This document shows positions 16,692 to 25,580 of a stretch of 64,000 nucleotides of DNA, piece after piece (within the stretch, counting starts at the first letter, position 1; each line of letters begins with the position of its first letter). Below the pieces are notes generated by a model. It saw only the letters and a program-made list of their open reading frames with translations, made no database searches and was not told the DNA's origin. The DNA lies in assembly GCA_041741455.1 (NCBI GenBank), contig JBGSJZ010000055.1, positions 5,124 through 69,123 on the forward strand. The letters are read 5' to 3'. Origin of the DNA: CALESS01 sp041741455. Lineage in GTDB: Bacteria > Chloroflexota > Anaerolineae > Anaerolineales > Anaerolineaceae. Made by a program: the position numbers and the translations under genes.

Positions 16692-18017
16692 TCATTCGTA
16701 TTTTAGTGCGTTCACTGGCACAATTGTAGCAGCCCGCAGCGCCGGGTACAAGCCGGAAAGCAGCCCAACCAGGGTGGCAAACACCAGGGCAAAGATTGGC
16801 AGCCAAAGCGGTGTGACCACCGCCGTACTAATCGGCATGCCGCCGCCATCCGCGGCCTGGCTGGCCAGGTAACTGGTGGCAAAAACATTCAGGGCTTGCC
16901 CGGCCAGCCAGCCAAGCGCCACCCCTCCCAGGCCGCCGATAAAGCCAATCCCGGCCGCCTCCCCCAGGAAGATACTGAGCACGTTGCGGTTGGTGCCGCC
17001 GATGGCTTTCATCAGGCCAATCTCCTTGGTGCGCTCCAGGATGGCCATGGTCATGGTGTTGGCAATGCCAATGGCCGCCACCAGCAGGGCAATCGCGCCC
17101 ACCCCGCCGAAGATTACCTGCAGCACGGTGAAGAATGAATTGATGCCCTGCACATAGGATTGGGGAGTGTAGGCCATGTAACCCAGGGTGTTGATCTGTT
17201 CGGTCACATCCAGTACGGTGTCGGTCGATTCTGCGATTACAATCACATTGCCAAAACCATCTTTGTTGTGGTTTGGGCGCTTTCCGGTGATCCACTGGTT
17301 CATGGCTACCACATCATCCATGGATAGGAAGAGGTAGGAATCCTGCTCGGCGCGGGCTTCGGTCAGGACCCCGACAATCCGCAGCGTGTAGGTCTTCTTG
17401 ACTTCCATGCCGTCGACGGTGTACTTAAACAGCGTCAGGCGCAGTTGCTGATCAAGAATTTCCGGCTGCGGCGGGGGTTCCTGCCCGGGACGCAGCTTGG
17501 GATCGTAAAAGCTCTGGGCCGCCCAACCGCCGATAACGGCGGTGCCTTTGGCCAGCTTGGTGGTGCCACCCTGCAAGCTGTAGCCAAAGACATCCAGGTC
17601 AACGGTATCTACACCGATGATGTTGGCCCAGGTTTCCATTTTTCCAGCACTGAGGGTGGCTCCGCCGTACAGGTAATCACGGGCAATCACAGCCTTGACA
17701 CCAGGGATGGCCTTAAATTCTTTGATGGAGCTAGGCGTCAATAGCTTTTGAGATGAGACTTGCCCACTTCCACCGCCCCCACCTCCCATGGCTTTTGCCT
17801 CCATCACTATACCCTCGCCGGGATAGACCTGGATGACGGTCAGGTCGCCGATCCCATAGAGCTGGCTGGTGGCATTTTGTTGCAATCCAATCGCCAGCGA
17901 AACCAGGATGACCACGGCTGCCGTGCCAATTACCACGCCAATCGCAGTTAATGCCACCCGGCCTTTGCGCCGGCTGAGGTTATCCAAAATCAGGCTGATC
18001 AGGTCAAAGAAGCGCAT
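16692..18017 (-). CDS. MacB/FtsX-type ABC transporter permease
   Basis: 441-residue inner-membrane protein with the MacB layout: one N-terminal helix (about 18-40, GVVIGTAAVVILVSLAIG), a large extracytoplasmic MacB_PCD domain (about 50-290), then three C-terminal helices with FtsX motifs (ERTKEIGLMKAIGG). Such permeases act mechanically on envelope substrates rather than passing small solutes. It lies downstream of its ATPase, with a secreted adhesin-like gene between them. A glycine run (MGGGGGGSGQ) near residue 78 is unusual. Overlaps nothing; 10-bp gap to the gene upstream. Confidence 0.92.
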   Translation of the reverse strand: MRFFDLISLILDNLSRRKGRVALTAIGVVIGTAAVVILVSLAIGLQQNATSQLYGIGDLTVIQVYPGEGIVMEAKAMGGGGGGSGQVSSQKLLTPSSIKEFKAIPGVKAVIARDYLYGGATLSAGKMETWANIIGVDTVDLDVFGYSLQGGTTKLAKGTAVIGGWAAQSFYDPKLRPGQEPPPQPEILDQQLRLTLFKYTVDGMEVKKTYTLRIVGVLTEARAEQDSYLFLSMDDVVAMNQWITGKRPNHNKDGFGNVIVIAESTDTVLDVTEQINTLGYMAYTPQSYVQGINSFFTVLQVIFGGVGAIALLVAAIGIANTMTMAILERTKEIGLMKAIGGTNRNVLSIFLGEAAGIGFIGGLGGVALGWLAGQALNVFATSYLASQAADGGGMPISTAVVTPLWLPIFALVFATLVGLLSGLYPALRAATIVPVNALKYE

Positions 18018-18026
18018 ACCGGACGT

Positions 18027-19838
18027 TTAGCCTTTCCCCCCGGGAACGATGATAGGTTTGCCTTCATCGGGCAGGGGTTCCAGTTCGCCGGGCAGCGGGG
18101 TGGGGGTTTCTTGTGCACTACCCAATCCGAACAAGCCGCGCAAGAAGCGCAGGATCTTCTGCCAGAAGGTCTCCGGCTGATCGACGATAATTTCGCCGCC
18201 GTTACCCTCGGTACCCGGAATCGGTGTTTCCATCACAGGCATGTCCTGCACCTCGATCAACATGGTTTGCTCAATTTGCCGCGGCTGGTTGAAATCATCG
18301 GTGTAGTTGATGGTAAAGTTTAGCTGAAGTTGTCCGGCCATCCAGGGGGTGAGCATGGCGTCCAGCGTGTAATAGCCGCCCGGCTCCAGCGTGCCAATCA
18401 GGATGGTATTGTTCATCAGGTCGGCGTTTTCTGCGGTCACTTTGAAGGTGCCCAATACAGCACTCTTGCGGCTGATGTTGTTGATTTGTAAGGGCAGGGT
18501 GCTGGTCTGTCCGACCATGAAGAAACCGGCATCCTGGTAGAAGCTGATCTCCACCTGCGGGAGAGAATAAACCAGCAGGGTGATCACCTGGTCATCGATC
18601 ATCCGCTGTCCATTGGGAGCAGTGTAAACGAAGGAGAGCTTAAGGGGGTAGGCGCCCGGGTTGGTGGATACATTGACAATCAACTTCTGGTTGGCCTGCA
18701 TCAACGATCCGGCGGTAATATCCCCCAGGAAAACCAGGTTGGAGGAACCCAGTGGAGCAAAATAGGTCGTGTCGCTGCCGGCGCCAGAAATACCGCCTGG
18801 CACGGCCGTCCCGGAAGCATCCACGCTGGCTGTGCCGCCCACCACCATGGTGATGGAGCGGGCATCGGCTGAGCCCAGGTTGCGAATATCCAGGTCGAGT
18901 TCAAAGACTGTACCGGGCTGGAGTGGATCAACATCCGTGGCGTAACCGCTCACCACCAGTTGCGGACGAGCGAGCTGGGTCGGAGTGGGGGTGGGGGTGG
19001 CCGTCCCGCCCCAGGCTGGCACCACCAGGTTGAGTGTCAATACAAAGGATTCTGTATAAGATCCACCAAAGCCGTCATTGTAGGTGATGTTGACGGTCAC
19101 AGAGCCGTAGGAGTAACCCCAGAGCGAGAGCGGGGCGAACATGGGCTGGGTGACATCCACTTTATAGCCTGCATCCAGGTTGGCAACCGCCCGCACGCCG
19201 CCAGTGGCGCGCGGCAGGAAATCGGTGCCGCCAAAGGAGATGACCATGTTGGTGGCCGTGAGCTGACCAACATTGCTCAGCTTGATGCTCAGGTCAAATT
19301 CCCGGCCCGGATTGATGGCTCCACCCGTGGTGTAGGATTCCAGCACCACCAGCGGACGCTGGGTGCCGGGCGGGGGGGTAGTAGTCGGGTTGATGGCGGT
19401 AGTGGTTAGTACAGCCCATTTGGTTGAATAATCCCACATGGACATAAATTTAACTGCGACTGTATCTGAGATGCCGGCGCTGGTGTTGCCCGGGATGGCG
19501 ACTGATACAATCACTGTTCCTTGCGCTCCGGCTGCCAGGGTCAATTGGTTGGGGGAGACGGAGGATTGCCAGGCATTACTGTCGATCGATGTTTTGACTA
19601 GGGCTTCCGATGCAGCATTGTTGGTAACAGTCAGAGTGTATTCCACCAGGTTGCCCGGCGTACCGTATAGGGCGGCTGTGGTTGGCGAGACGGCCAGCGT
19701 GTCAGGCGGTATAGTTCCCGTGATGTACTGTGTTAAAGTTTGCTGTAATAGCGGTGCTGCTGTGGCCGATTGCCCGGTGAACAGGGCAGCAAGCATGGCC
19801 AAAACCATGAAGGATGACAATACGATCCACTTTTTCAT
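18027..19838 (-). CDS. Secreted CARDB/NEW3-type beta-sandwich protein
   Basis: 603 residues with a signal peptide (cut near ATAAP, about residue 28) and a string of Ig-like beta sandwiches: an NEW3-like domain (LTVTNNAASEALVKTSIDS), then CARDB-like domains (LSIKLSNVGQLTATNMVIS and LDLDIRNLGSADARSITMV), joined by short Thr-Pro linkers. The end carries an amphipathic helix (FWQKILRFLRGLFGLGS) and a Gly/Pro-rich tail. Its position between the ATPase and permease genes suggests that it is the extracytoplasmic partner of the MacB-like transporter, in the place where Gram-negative bacteria have MacA. That is inference. It lacks the aromatic-LPL tail found on other exported proteins here. Confidence 0.85.
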   Translation of the reverse strand: MKKWIVLSSFMVLAMLAALFTGQSATAAPLLQQTLTQYITGTIPPDTLAVSPTTAALYGTPGNLVEYTLTVTNNAASEALVKTSIDSNAWQSSVSPNQLTLAAGAQGTVIVSVAIPGNTSAGISDTVAVKFMSMWDYSTKWAVLTTTAINPTTTPPPGTQRPLVVLESYTTGGAINPGREFDLSIKLSNVGQLTATNMVISFGGTDFLPRATGGVRAVANLDAGYKVDVTQPMFAPLSLWGYSYGSVTVNITYNDGFGGSYTESFVLTLNLVVPAWGGTATPTPTPTQLARPQLVVSGYATDVDPLQPGTVFELDLDIRNLGSADARSITMVVGGTASVDASGTAVPGGISGAGSDTTYFAPLGSSNLVFLGDITAGSLMQANQKLIVNVSTNPGAYPLKLSFVYTAPNGQRMIDDQVITLLVYSLPQVEISFYQDAGFFMVGQTSTLPLQINNISRKSAVLGTFKVTAENADLMNNTILIGTLEPGGYYTLDAMLTPWMAGQLQLNFTINYTDDFNQPRQIEQTMLIEVQDMPVMETPIPGTEGNGGEIIVDQPETFWQKILRFLRGLFGLGSAQETPTPLPGELEPLPDEGKPIIVPGGKG

Positions 19839-19847
19839 AATATTTTT

Positions 19848-20591
19848 CTACCTCTCTGCGGTTTCTTGGGATGATTCCAGGCTGGCCACTCGTTCAGCCG
19901 CCTCATATTCTTCCTGCGTTACCACCCGGCCATCCAACAGGCGGATGACATGGGTGGCAAAGCGAGTCATGCGGATATCATGAGTCACCACCAGCACGGT
20001 GCGGCCGCTGTGATGCAGGTCGGAGAGCATCTGCATAATCGCCAAGCCGCTGCCGGTGTCCAGGTTGCCGGTTGGCTCATCCGCCAGGATGAGCGGTGGG
20101 TTGTTGACCAGGGCGCGGGCGATGGCAACCCGTTGCTGCTGCCCGCCGGAAAGTTCGGTAGGACGGTGTTTGGCGCGTTTCTCCAGCCCCACCTGTTTGA
20201 GCAGGCGGGCAGCCGTGGCCGAGCGCTGTTTGCCGGCTACCCCGGAAAAGCGCAACGGAAAGGCCACGTTATCCAGGGCGGTCATGCTGGAGACCAGGTT
20301 AAAGGATTGGAAAATAAAACCGACCTTCTTGCGCCGGAAAACGGCCAGATCATTTTCGTCCATCTGTTCCACGTTCTGGCCGTCTACTTCCATGCTGCCG
20401 GAGGTTGGCCGGTCCAGCCCACCCAGCAGGTAGAGCAGCGTGCTTTTGCCGGAGCCGCTGGGGCCCATCACCACGCTGAGGGAATTGACCGGAATATCCA
20501 GGTCCACCCCGGCCAGGGCGTGCACTTTTTGGCGCCCCATGATGAAGGTTTTGCGCAAATTGCGCACCTTGATAAAAGGTTGATCGGTCAT
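19848..20591 (-). CDS. MacB/LolD-type ABC transporter ATPase
   Basis: 247-residue canonical ATPase: Walker A GPSGSGKST (about 43-51), Q-loop FIFQSFNLVSSMTALDNV, signature LSGGQQQRVAIARAL, Walker B LILADEPTGNLD and H-loop VVTHD. The Q-loop region (FNLV, TALDNVAFPL) is the LolD/MacB pattern. It pairs with the MacB-like permease two genes downstream. Only 9 bp separate it from the secreted protein gene. Confidence 0.95.
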   Translation of the reverse strand: MTDQPFIKVRNLRKTFIMGRQKVHALAGVDLDIPVNSLSVVMGPSGSGKSTLLYLLGGLDRPTSGSMEVDGQNVEQMDENDLAVFRRKKVGFIFQSFNLVSSMTALDNVAFPLRFSGVAGKQRSATAARLLKQVGLEKRAKHRPTELSGGQQQRVAIARALVNNPPLILADEPTGNLDTGSGLAIMQMLSDLHHSGRTVLVVTHDIRMTRFATHVIRLLDGRVVTQEEYEAAERVASLESSQETAER

Positions 20592-20594
20592 AAA

Positions 20595-21401
20595 TTAGAA
20601 GAAGAAATAGGGGTTGGAGCCGGACAGGCCGCTCATTTTATTGGCGATGAAACCGGGGACGGCCTGTAAAGCCAGCAGGATCAGCAGGGTGACCAGCACG
20701 GCCAGCCAAGCGCGCGTCCTCGGCAATTTGGAAAGCGGGCGAGCAGCCACCAGCAGCAGGATGAAATGCCAGATCAGGTAAATATCCACCAGCGCCAGCA
20801 ACGGGCTGATAAATGCCGCCCCGGCACTCTCACTGCCCACGAAACCAGAAAGACCGGCGGCATTGATCGATGTTTTGGAGATCAACACAGCCAGCCCCTG
20901 GATCAGCGCCCGCAAACCAAATGGCAGACTGGCCCAACCCACCACGTTGAGGGCAGAGATGTTGCTGCTGCGACTGCCGGAAAGGGTCAGGATCAGGTGC
21001 AGGATGCTGCCGGTCAGGAACCAGACCAGCCAAACCCCGATCAATTTACCGATGATGGGGAAGACGTACAGGTTGACCGGCCCCTGGGATTGTTGGAGGC
21101 TATCAAAGTATTGTTGCTGTTGTTCGGGGGACCACCATTCAAAATCGGGCGGTATTTCACCGCTGTTCATTTGTAATTCTGCCAGGCGGGCGGGGCCGCT
21201 GGCCAGCACGCTGAAAATCACCAACAGTGAAATGAGCAACAACGGCAGCAGCCAGACGCCTTTGTCCTGTTCTGCCACAGCCGTCAAGGTTTTGCGCGGG
21301 CGGAGGAAGAGCGGAAAAATCCAATCCCAGCGCCAACGCCGGGTGGGTTCCGCCCCATCTTCTTCGTTGTTAAATAATTCCAAGTCTTCGTTTTCAGCCA
21401 T
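20595..21401 (-). CDS. Yip1-family membrane protein
   Basis: 268 residues: an acidic soluble N-terminus to about 30, the motif FLRPRKTLTAVAEQD, then about five helices with LLPLLLISLLVIFSVLASG and the GWASLPFGLRALIQGLAVLI segment typical of YIP1-domain proteins. The C-terminus is SNPYFFF. Bacterial Yip1 proteins often accompany ABC exporters, as here (3 bp before the ATPase). ATG at 21401 with GGAGG is preferred over the 51-bp longer frame. First gene of the minus-strand run that ends with nadE. Confidence 0.85.
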   Translation of the reverse strand: MAENEDLELFNNEEDGAEPTRRWRWDWIFPLFLRPRKTLTAVAEQDKGVWLLPLLLISLLVIFSVLASGPARLAELQMNSGEIPPDFEWWSPEQQQQYFDSLQQSQGPVNLYVFPIIGKLIGVWLVWFLTGSILHLILTLSGSRSSNISALNVVGWASLPFGLRALIQGLAVLISKTSINAAGLSGFVGSESAGAAFISPLLALVDIYLIWHFILLLVAARPLSKLPRTRAWLAVLVTLLILLALQAVPGFIANKMSGLSGSNPYFFF

Positions 21402-21566
21402 GAGAGCCTCCGAAAATGTGCGCGCAGATCTAATTATGCAATAGCATACCATAAACTAGACGAAAATTATCCGGTGTTGGTTCCCAATATCGCTCGGGGT
21501 CCTGATCTCGTATCGATTTCCTGTATAATCACAAAACACTCATGCCTAAAGGAACGATGACAAATC

Positions 21567-22226
21567 ATGCCCAACATCATCTCTTTCGCTGATCCAGTAA
21601 ATGACACCCTGCAACCCGCCGCCTGCGCTATATATGAGAAGGCCTTCGGACCGGAAGAGAAAGTTCCCTTCGCCGGTCTGTGGGCAGCCGCGCGCCAGTT
21701 GCAAGGCGAAGCGGATGTTCACTTCTGGGGTCTGCTGGAGGGGCAGGATCTGTTGGGAGAGGCCTGGTTCTGTACCCTGCCGGTCGAGCGGCTGGGCTAC
21801 CTGGGCTATATCGCCATTGCGGCAACTGGTCGCGGCCGGGGATTTGGAGAAATATTGATGCAGGCAGTTCTGCAGGGCATGGATGATTTGATGAAGAAAG
21901 CGACCGGACAGCCCCCGCTGGCTGCCTTCTGGGAGGTGCGCAGCCTGGAAGATGCGCCGGATGAGATCGAATATCAACACCGCTTGCGCCGGATTCGTTT
22001 CTACCAGAGGTTTAGCGCAGTGCCGTTACCAGTGGATTACCTGTGCCCACCGGTCGGCCCCGGCCAGCCGGAAGTGCGCTTCACCCTGATGGCTGTGACC
22101 TATCCGCCCGGCCAACCCCTGAGCCTGGAGATGCAGCGCCAGATTGTGCTGGCTGGCCTGGTCAAGATGGAAGGCGCCGACCTGCAGAGTGAATATGTGC
22201 AGCGGGCGCTGGTCTCTATCGTCTAG
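21567..22226 (+). CDS. GNAT-family N-acetyltransferase
   Basis: 219 residues. The acetyl-CoA-binding motif A is YLGYIAIAATGRGRGFGEIL (about 72-91), and a following helix and the R-F-Y-Q-R-F segment match the GNAT fold. Substrate unknown. A -10-like TATAAT lies at 21534-21539. It is divergent from the Yip1-ABC operon and convergent with the flavin-binding protein gene. Confidence 0.85.
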   Translation: MPNIISFADPVNDTLQPAACAIYEKAFGPEEKVPFAGLWAAARQLQGEADVHFWGLLEGQDLLGEAWFCTLPVERLGYLGYIAIAATGRGRGFGEILMQAVLQGMDDLMKKATGQPPLAAFWEVRSLEDAPDEIEYQHRLRRIRFYQRFSAVPLPVDYLCPPVGPGQPEVRFTLMAVTYPPGQPLSLEMQRQIVLAGLVKMEGADLQSEYVQRALVSIV

Positions 22227-22271
22227 AGAATCCTTCTCGGGGGTCTACGGGGGATATTCTGCGTTTAAACT

Positions 22272-22301
22272 GAAACAGGCAGCCGCCTCGCTGCCTGTTT
22301 C
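22272..22301. terminator. Stem-loop between convergent genes
   Basis: A perfect 12-bp stem (GAAACAGGCAGC 22272-22283 with 22290-22301) and a 6-nt loop. There is little T after it on either strand, but the location suits a shared terminator. Confidence 0.65.
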
Positions 22302-22393
22302 AACTACCAATAACCAAACCAACCAATCAGAATACGGAGAAGTAATCTGGTTTTATGGTACCACCTGTCTATTAATTTTTGATGGAGAAAAGG

Positions 22394-23266
22394 TTATCGT
22401 TTTGTTAACAAAGCCGGTTCAAAGTGGTAAACCTGACGCGGCCGCCAGCCCAGCCGGATCAGGCTGGAGGAGAGATAGACCACTTCTCCTAATTGAATGA
22501 TGACCCCATGCAAGAATGATGGCAGGCTGGTCACCTTCTCCAGGGTCAGGCTCCAACTGCTCAGAACTTGCAGATGTTCCGGGCTGCCAAAGGCGGGCAC
22601 CATGGCCATGCCGCTGATCTGCATGCCGGCAAGCTTCTCAAAACCACGGTAAGGATCGTAAATGGCAAGGGATACCTGGCCGTTTGCCAGCAGGCCGGCG
22701 AATTTCTCGCCGCCCTCGCTCAGGCAGAAGATGCGTCCATCGCCTTTGTAGCGGTATTCCAGCGGGGTGGCCCGCACCCGGCCGTCATACTGGGTGGAGA
22801 GGGTCAGGGTGTTGTGCTCGAGCAGGAAGGCTTCCACCAGCTTTTTCAGGTCCTGCCCGGGCATTTCATTGGAGGGATTACGGTCAGCGGAGCGGAAGGC
22901 CAGAGCCAGGTCAATCAGCTTCTCCGGGGATCCAGATGGTTCCACCTTCAGGGTGTGGGTGACCTGCTTGCCCAGGATCTGCTGGACTTCTTCCATCCAG
23001 CCGGGGGATTGGCCGGCTTCCTCAAAACTGACCAGGGCCACCGGGCGCCCGCTGAACTGGGCGGAGGCCTCCTGGACGTAATCCACCACTTTTTTTCCGT
23101 TCGCCGGGGTGGCGCAGACCATGATCCGATCATAGAGCGCCAGGCGGAAGGCCGGGTTGAAAGCGACCACTTTGCCGGGTCCCAGCACGCAGCATAAGGC
23201 CTGGACAGCCGGATGGGCCGGGCCAAGCGGGTCATCTGCCAGGATCAGGGTGTGCTTTTGGCTCAT
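22394..23266 (-). CDS. Flavodoxin-like domain fused to PNPOx-like domain
   Basis: 290 residues in two parts. Residues 1-115 look like a Rossmann/flavodoxin-type region (LILADDPLGPAHPAV, ALYDRIMVCATPANG). Residues 125-285 have the split-barrel pattern of the pyridoxamine-phosphate-oxidase-like FMN proteins (LEHNTLTLSTQYDGRVRATPLEYRYKGDGRIFCLSEGGEKFAGLLANGQ is split here only by my description; key parts are LSTQYDG and CLSEGGEKFA). The fused form suggests a redox or flavin-handling role; substrate unknown. ATG at 23266 follows AGAGG. Confidence 0.7.
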   Translation of the reverse strand: MSQKHTLILADDPLGPAHPAVQALCCVLGPGKVVAFNPAFRLALYDRIMVCATPANGKKVVDYVQEASAQFSGRPVALVSFEEAGQSPGWMEEVQQILGKQVTHTLKVEPSGSPEKLIDLALAFRSADRNPSNEMPGQDLKKLVEAFLLEHNTLTLSTQYDGRVRATPLEYRYKGDGRIFCLSEGGEKFAGLLANGQVSLAIYDPYRGFEKLAGMQISGMAMVPAFGSPEHLQVLSSWSLTLEKVTSLPSFLHGVIIQLGEVVYLSSSLIRLGWRPRQVYHFEPALLTKR

Positions 23267-23414
23267 CGTTGTCCTCTCATTTCTAATAATTGATTATAAC
23301 GAAAATTAAGAGTTTAGGCGAATTTTTTACAACCTGTAACGTGATTGTAATTTTTGTCACATCTGGCAAATTGGTCCCCGGTTTTGTGCTAGAATTTCAT
23401 CAAGGAGCCTGGCA

Positions 23415-24326
23415 ATGCAAAAACTATGGTTTTTGATCCTGATGATCCTGTTGACCGGCTGTACAGTGGATGGCACGACCACCCCTGCAGACAGAGAGGA
23501 GATGCCTGATATGACCGTTTTAAATATTGCCCATCGTGGGGCGCGTTCGCTGGCGCCGGAAAATACCCTGGCGGCTGCCCGCAAGGGATTGGAACTGAAA
23601 GCCGACCTGTGGGAATTGGACGTGGCCGTCACCTCGGATAACGAACTGGTGGTGCTGCATGATGATACCCTGGAACGCACCTCCAATGCCCGCCAAATCT
23701 TCCCCGAGCGCAAGCCGTGGGAGGTGTGGACCTTCAGCCTGGCCGAACTACGCATCCTGGATTTCGGTTCCTGGTATGTGGCGGATGATCCCTTCAAGCA
23801 GGTCCAGGCTGGGGCGGTCAGCCCTGAAGAACAGGCCGCTTTCACGGGCGAACCGATCCCGACCTTGCGCGAGGCGCTGGAATTCACCCGGCAGAACGAC
23901 TGGAAGGTCAACATCGAAATCAAGGATGCCAGCAACACGCCTGGCGATGCCTTTATTGCCGAGAAGGTGGTGGAACTGGTGCAAGAATTGGGAATGGTGG
24001 AGAGCGTGATAATCTCCTCCTTTAACCACAGCTACCTGGTGCGGGTGAAGGAGGCCGAGCCGACCATCGTCACCGCGGCCCTGGTGGAAAAAGCCGACCC
24101 GGACCCGCTGGCCCTGTTGCAACGGCTGGGGGCGCAGGCCTATAACCCCTACCGCAAAGAGATCGATCAAAAAACTGTGCAAACCTTGCGCGCTGCCGGG
24201 TACGATGTGTATATCTATACGGTCAACGACGAGGCAGAGATGCGCAAGCTGATCGAGTGGGGCGTCAGCGGCCTGTTCACCGACTACCCCCAGGTATTGA
24301 ACCAGGTACTGGGAAGGGTTCCCTGA
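23415..24326 (+). CDS. Glycerophosphodiester phosphodiesterase lipoprotein
   Basis: 303-residue exported enzyme that hydrolyses glycerophosphodiesters to glycerol 3-phosphate and an alcohol. A short signal peptide ends in the lipobox LLTGC (Cys16). The GDPD domain begins with AHRGARSLAPENTLAA, continues with ELDVAVTSDNELVVLHDDT and contains the metal-binding IEIK strand; the end has YTVNDEAEMRKLIEWGVSGLFTDYP, split here as YTVNDEAEM and GLFTDYP. RBS AAGGAG lies 9 bp before the ATG. An extended -10 TGCTAGAAT lies near 23388. It has its own terminator, so it is a single-gene unit. Confidence 0.95.
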   Translation: MQKLWFLILMILLTGCTVDGTTTPADREEMPDMTVLNIAHRGARSLAPENTLAAARKGLELKADLWELDVAVTSDNELVVLHDDTLERTSNARQIFPERKPWEVWTFSLAELRILDFGSWYVADDPFKQVQAGAVSPEEQAAFTGEPIPTLREALEFTRQNDWKVNIEIKDASNTPGDAFIAEKVVELVQELGMVESVIISSFNHSYLVRVKEAEPTIVTAALVEKADPDPLALLQRLGAQAYNPYRKEIDQKTVQTLRAAGYDVYIYTVNDEAEMRKLIEWGVSGLFTDYPQVLNQVLGRVP

Positions 24327-24351
24327 GAGATGGCTCCCTGAGAAATGCGCC

Positions 24352-24391
24352 TCCTGGTTGTGGCTTGTTTCCACAACCAGGAGATTTTTTA
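24352..24391 (+). terminator. Rho-independent terminator of the GDPD gene
   Basis: A perfect 13-bp stem (CTCCTGGTTGTGG 24352-24364 with 24372-24384), a 7-nt loop and an A-TTTTTT tail. Confidence 0.92.
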
Positions 24392-24865
24392 TGGAGTGGG
24401 CGGTCATAATCAATCCATTCTTTTTTGATGCAGAAAATGACGTAATTAAGGTACGGTGGAAAAATGAGGGGAAGACCCTGGAGCGAAGGGAAGCTGTTTG
24501 TTTCGACTTGAGGATGCAACGGTTCTGACCCCTGCATAATTTAATCATCACGAAAGGCTGTAGGGGTTTGTCTGTGAATTGTTGTGGTCAAACCCTACTT
24601 GAATCCAGAACAACCCTGATTTATTCAAATCTTTCCCGGGGCGGGTCTGGGCATCGATTCGTCAACGTGTCCATCACCATCGACCCGCCCCGACCGGAAT
24701 GGTAAATTGGCGAAAAATTGAAAACGCCTCTGTCCAACCGCAAGCTGACAGAATGAGTGGGCACGGGCTGGGGTTGGCGGAGTTTGGGACTGGCGTGTGG
24801 CCCGCATAGGTGATTCAATTAGCACAGTTATTACATGCTCTACACACCTTACAGTTATTTCAGTC

Positions 24866-24894
24866 TTGACAGAAATAACCAACATGTCTATAAT
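24866..24894 (+). promoter_or_regulatory. Consensus promoter of the GbsR-like regulator/ABC operon
   Basis: TTGACA at 24866-24871 and TATAAT at 24889-24894, both perfect, 17 bp apart. A strong promoter in front of a regulator suggests autorepression. Confidence 0.88.
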
Positions 24895-24959
24895 AACCAT
24901 ACCAAGTTGTTTCTTTTAATCGTCAGACAGAATCCCACTGGATGACAGGGAGCTTTTTC

Positions 24960-25478
24960 ATGGAGTCAGAGCAAGGCGATAGCGCCATAGACGGAAGTCA
25001 GCCTCCCCTTATCGGGGATGACAACCTGGCGCTATCCGAGTTCGTTGAAAATATGGGGTTGCACTACGAGAGCTACGGGGTTCCCCGCATTGGCGGGCGC
25101 ATCCTCGGGCTGCTCCTGGTCACGCCCCGCCCCATTTCCTCCGAGGAGATGGCCGAAGCCCTGCAAGTCAGCCGCAGCAGTATCAGCACCAACCTGCGCA
25201 CGCTGTCGCTGACCGGGCTGGTGGAGAAGGTGTCGTTACCTGGCGAGCGGGTGGACTTTTACGAGTTCGCCGAAGATGCCTGGGAAAACGCCCTGCAGCT
25301 CCGCCTGGCCGATATGCTGCCCCTCAAGGAGCTGGCGGAAGAAGGTCTGGAAGGGTTGGAACCCGACTCTCCTGGCCGGATACGCCTGTTGGAGATGATG
25401 GAGTGGGCCGAGCTGGTGAACGAGTTTTCCCGGCAATTGACCGCAGCGTGGCAATCCCGGCGGGAGAGTACCTCCTGA
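24960..25478 (+). CDS. GbsR/MarR-type winged-helix regulator
   Basis: 172-residue regulator. The winged-helix part reads PRIGGRILGLLLVTPRPISS then EEMAEALQVSRSSISTNLRT and a wing (LVEKVSLPGERVDFYEF), the GbsR-type pattern in which GxxRIxGxLL starts the domain. A C-terminal helical part may mediate dimers. ATG at 24960 has GGGAG 8 bp upstream; the earlier ATG at 24942 has none. It sits directly before an ABC transporter pair and probably controls it. Confidence 0.88.
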   Translation: MESEQGDSAIDGSQPPLIGDDNLALSEFVENMGLHYESYGVPRIGGRILGLLLVTPRPISSEEMAEALQVSRSSISTNLRTLSLTGLVEKVSLPGERVDFYEFAEDAWENALQLRLADMLPLKELAEEGLEGLEPDSPGRIRLLEMMEWAELVNEFSRQLTAAWQSRRESTS

Positions 25479-25580
25479 GCTGACGGTTGTATTTCGCCTC
25501 CGTCTGCCGGCTGGTTCTCCCCGACCAGCCGGTGGTTTTTTAACCGGCGGACCGTAAAAACCGCTTAAAGGAGGTTGCCG

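Larger units (their letters stand above)
24327..24959. other. 633-bp stretch without a recognisable gene
   Basis: After a terminator at 24352-24391, no reading frame looks coding on either strand. Visible structure: an imperfect palindrome near 24558-24600 (TGTAGGGGTTTG with CAAACCCTAC), and a 9-bp GC-rich inverted repeat, GGGGCGGGT near 24639 with ACCCGCCCC near 24683. It ends with the promoter at 24866-24894. It may hold the remnant of a lost gene or dispersed repeats. Confidence 0.5.

Noticed and set aside
24621..24900. Minus-strand frames in the gene-free stretch
   Set aside because: No ribosome site, no recognisable motif, and unusual composition (rich in Arg, Pro and Ser).
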